Shown here piece by piece: positions 12,013 to 12,261 of a stretch of DNA of 12,261 nucleotides (its first letter is position 1; each line of letters begins with the position of its first letter). The notes under the pieces were generated by a model, which did no database searches, had not been told where the DNA came from, and was given only the letters and a program-made list of their open reading frames with translations. Location: assembly GCA_035289125.1 (NCBI GenBank), contig DATDXW010000025.1:1-12261 (forward strand), read 5' to 3'. The position numbers and the translations under genes were made by a program. This DNA is from JACQID01 sp035289125. GTDB taxonomy: Archaea; Aenigmatarchaeota; Aenigmatarchaeia; GW2011-AR5.

Positions 12013-12261
12013 GACCGTGCTATTTTTAAGAAGCCCTGAAAGTCAAGCGATGCCGAACCGACAAGCACGCCGTCGCACGTTTTTAAAATTTCCTCTGCGT
12101 TCTCCGCGTTCACAGAGCCACCGTAAAGGACTTCACAACTGTATAGGGACTTAATATACTTCACCGCTTCTGCTATCTCGTCCGTGGTCGGCGTTTTGCC
12201 CGTTCCTATCGCCCATACAGGCTCGTAAGCTATTATCACAAAATCCGTGAGCGCATCCGTG
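12009..12261 (-). CDS. tpiA: Triosephosphate isomerase, C-terminal part (bacterial type)
   Basis: Only the last 83 codons are in the window; the frame runs through the right edge. The enzyme interconverts dihydroxyacetone phosphate and glyceraldehyde 3-phosphate in central carbon metabolism. The catalytic glutamate lies in AYEPVWAIGTGK, followed by the phosphate-binding loop LYGGSVNAEN and DGVLVGSASLD. This YEPVWAIGTGK form is that of bacterial and eukaryotic enzymes; ordinary archaeal isomerases read more like VEPPELIGTG, as I recall. The gene was therefore probably acquired from bacteria at some time, or belongs to a lineage that uses the bacterial form. The last triplet is TAG and overlaps the stop of the convergent rhodanese gene. 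Cytosolic. Confidence 0.93.
   Translation of the reverse strand, partial: TDALTDFVIIAYEPVWAIGTGKTPTTDEIAEAVKYIKSLYSCEVLYGGSVNAENAEEILKTCDGVLVGSASLDFQGFLKIARS

Noticed and set aside
1..12261. CRISPR array, intact transposase, toxin-antitoxin or restriction genes
   Set aside because: No regularly spaced direct repeats and no coding region with the motifs of such systems were seen on either strand.

Overview
The window reads as a compact archaeal chromosome of middling GC content. Markers are an archaeal-type threonyl-tRNA synthetase with the N-terminal editing domain, the wyosine enzymes Taw1 and Taw2, the archaeal tRNA C56 2'-O-methylase Trm56, a TrmB-type regulator, archaeal Elp3 and what appears to be an archaea-restricted DUF1512 protein. 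Many start codons lie about 25-27 bp from the centre of an AT-rich TATA-like box, so leaderless transcripts seem to be the rule. The partial triosephosphate isomerase at the right edge is of bacterial type. With the many small orphan proteins this would fit a DPANN-like lineage, but that placement is an inference and no 16S gene is present.

Left part (1-2600): the 3' part of a DUF1512-like gene; a 157-residue orphan with a possible caspase-like His/Cys arrangement; a TrmB-family regulator; and a short orphan whose 5' end looks frameshifted. Centre-left (2600-4860): elp3 (wobble-uridine modification), a 135-residue orphan and a 69-residue coiled-coil protein. Centre (4970-7140, minus strand): thrS, preceded by a 36-codon upstream frame whose stop overlaps the thrS start and which contains a nested inverted repeat; then a two-gene unit of a 32-residue helix-turn-helix peptide and a 72-residue protein joined by ATGA. 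Divergent to it lies tRNA-Gln(UUG) on the plus strand, followed by trm56 and a 275-residue protein with two winged-helix-like segments.

Right part (8650-12261): two adjacent inverted repeats between convergent genes; taw1 and taw2, divergent around one shared TATA-like element; a 375-bp gene-poor stretch with hairpins, one resembling IS200/IS605-type ends; a membrane-anchored thioredoxin-like gene plus a membrane-anchored rhodanese gene, probably one operon of extracytoplasmic thiol/sulfur chemistry; and the 3' end of a convergent bacterial-type tpiA.

The common theme is tRNA: charging (ThrRS), a tRNA gene, and modification at U34 (Elp3), C56 (Trm56) and G37 of tRNA-Phe (Taw1, Taw2). No CRISPR array, intact transposon or obvious defence island was seen. 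The best candidates for undescribed biology are the small possible clan CD-like protein, the thrS leader arrangement and the mini-HTH bicistron.
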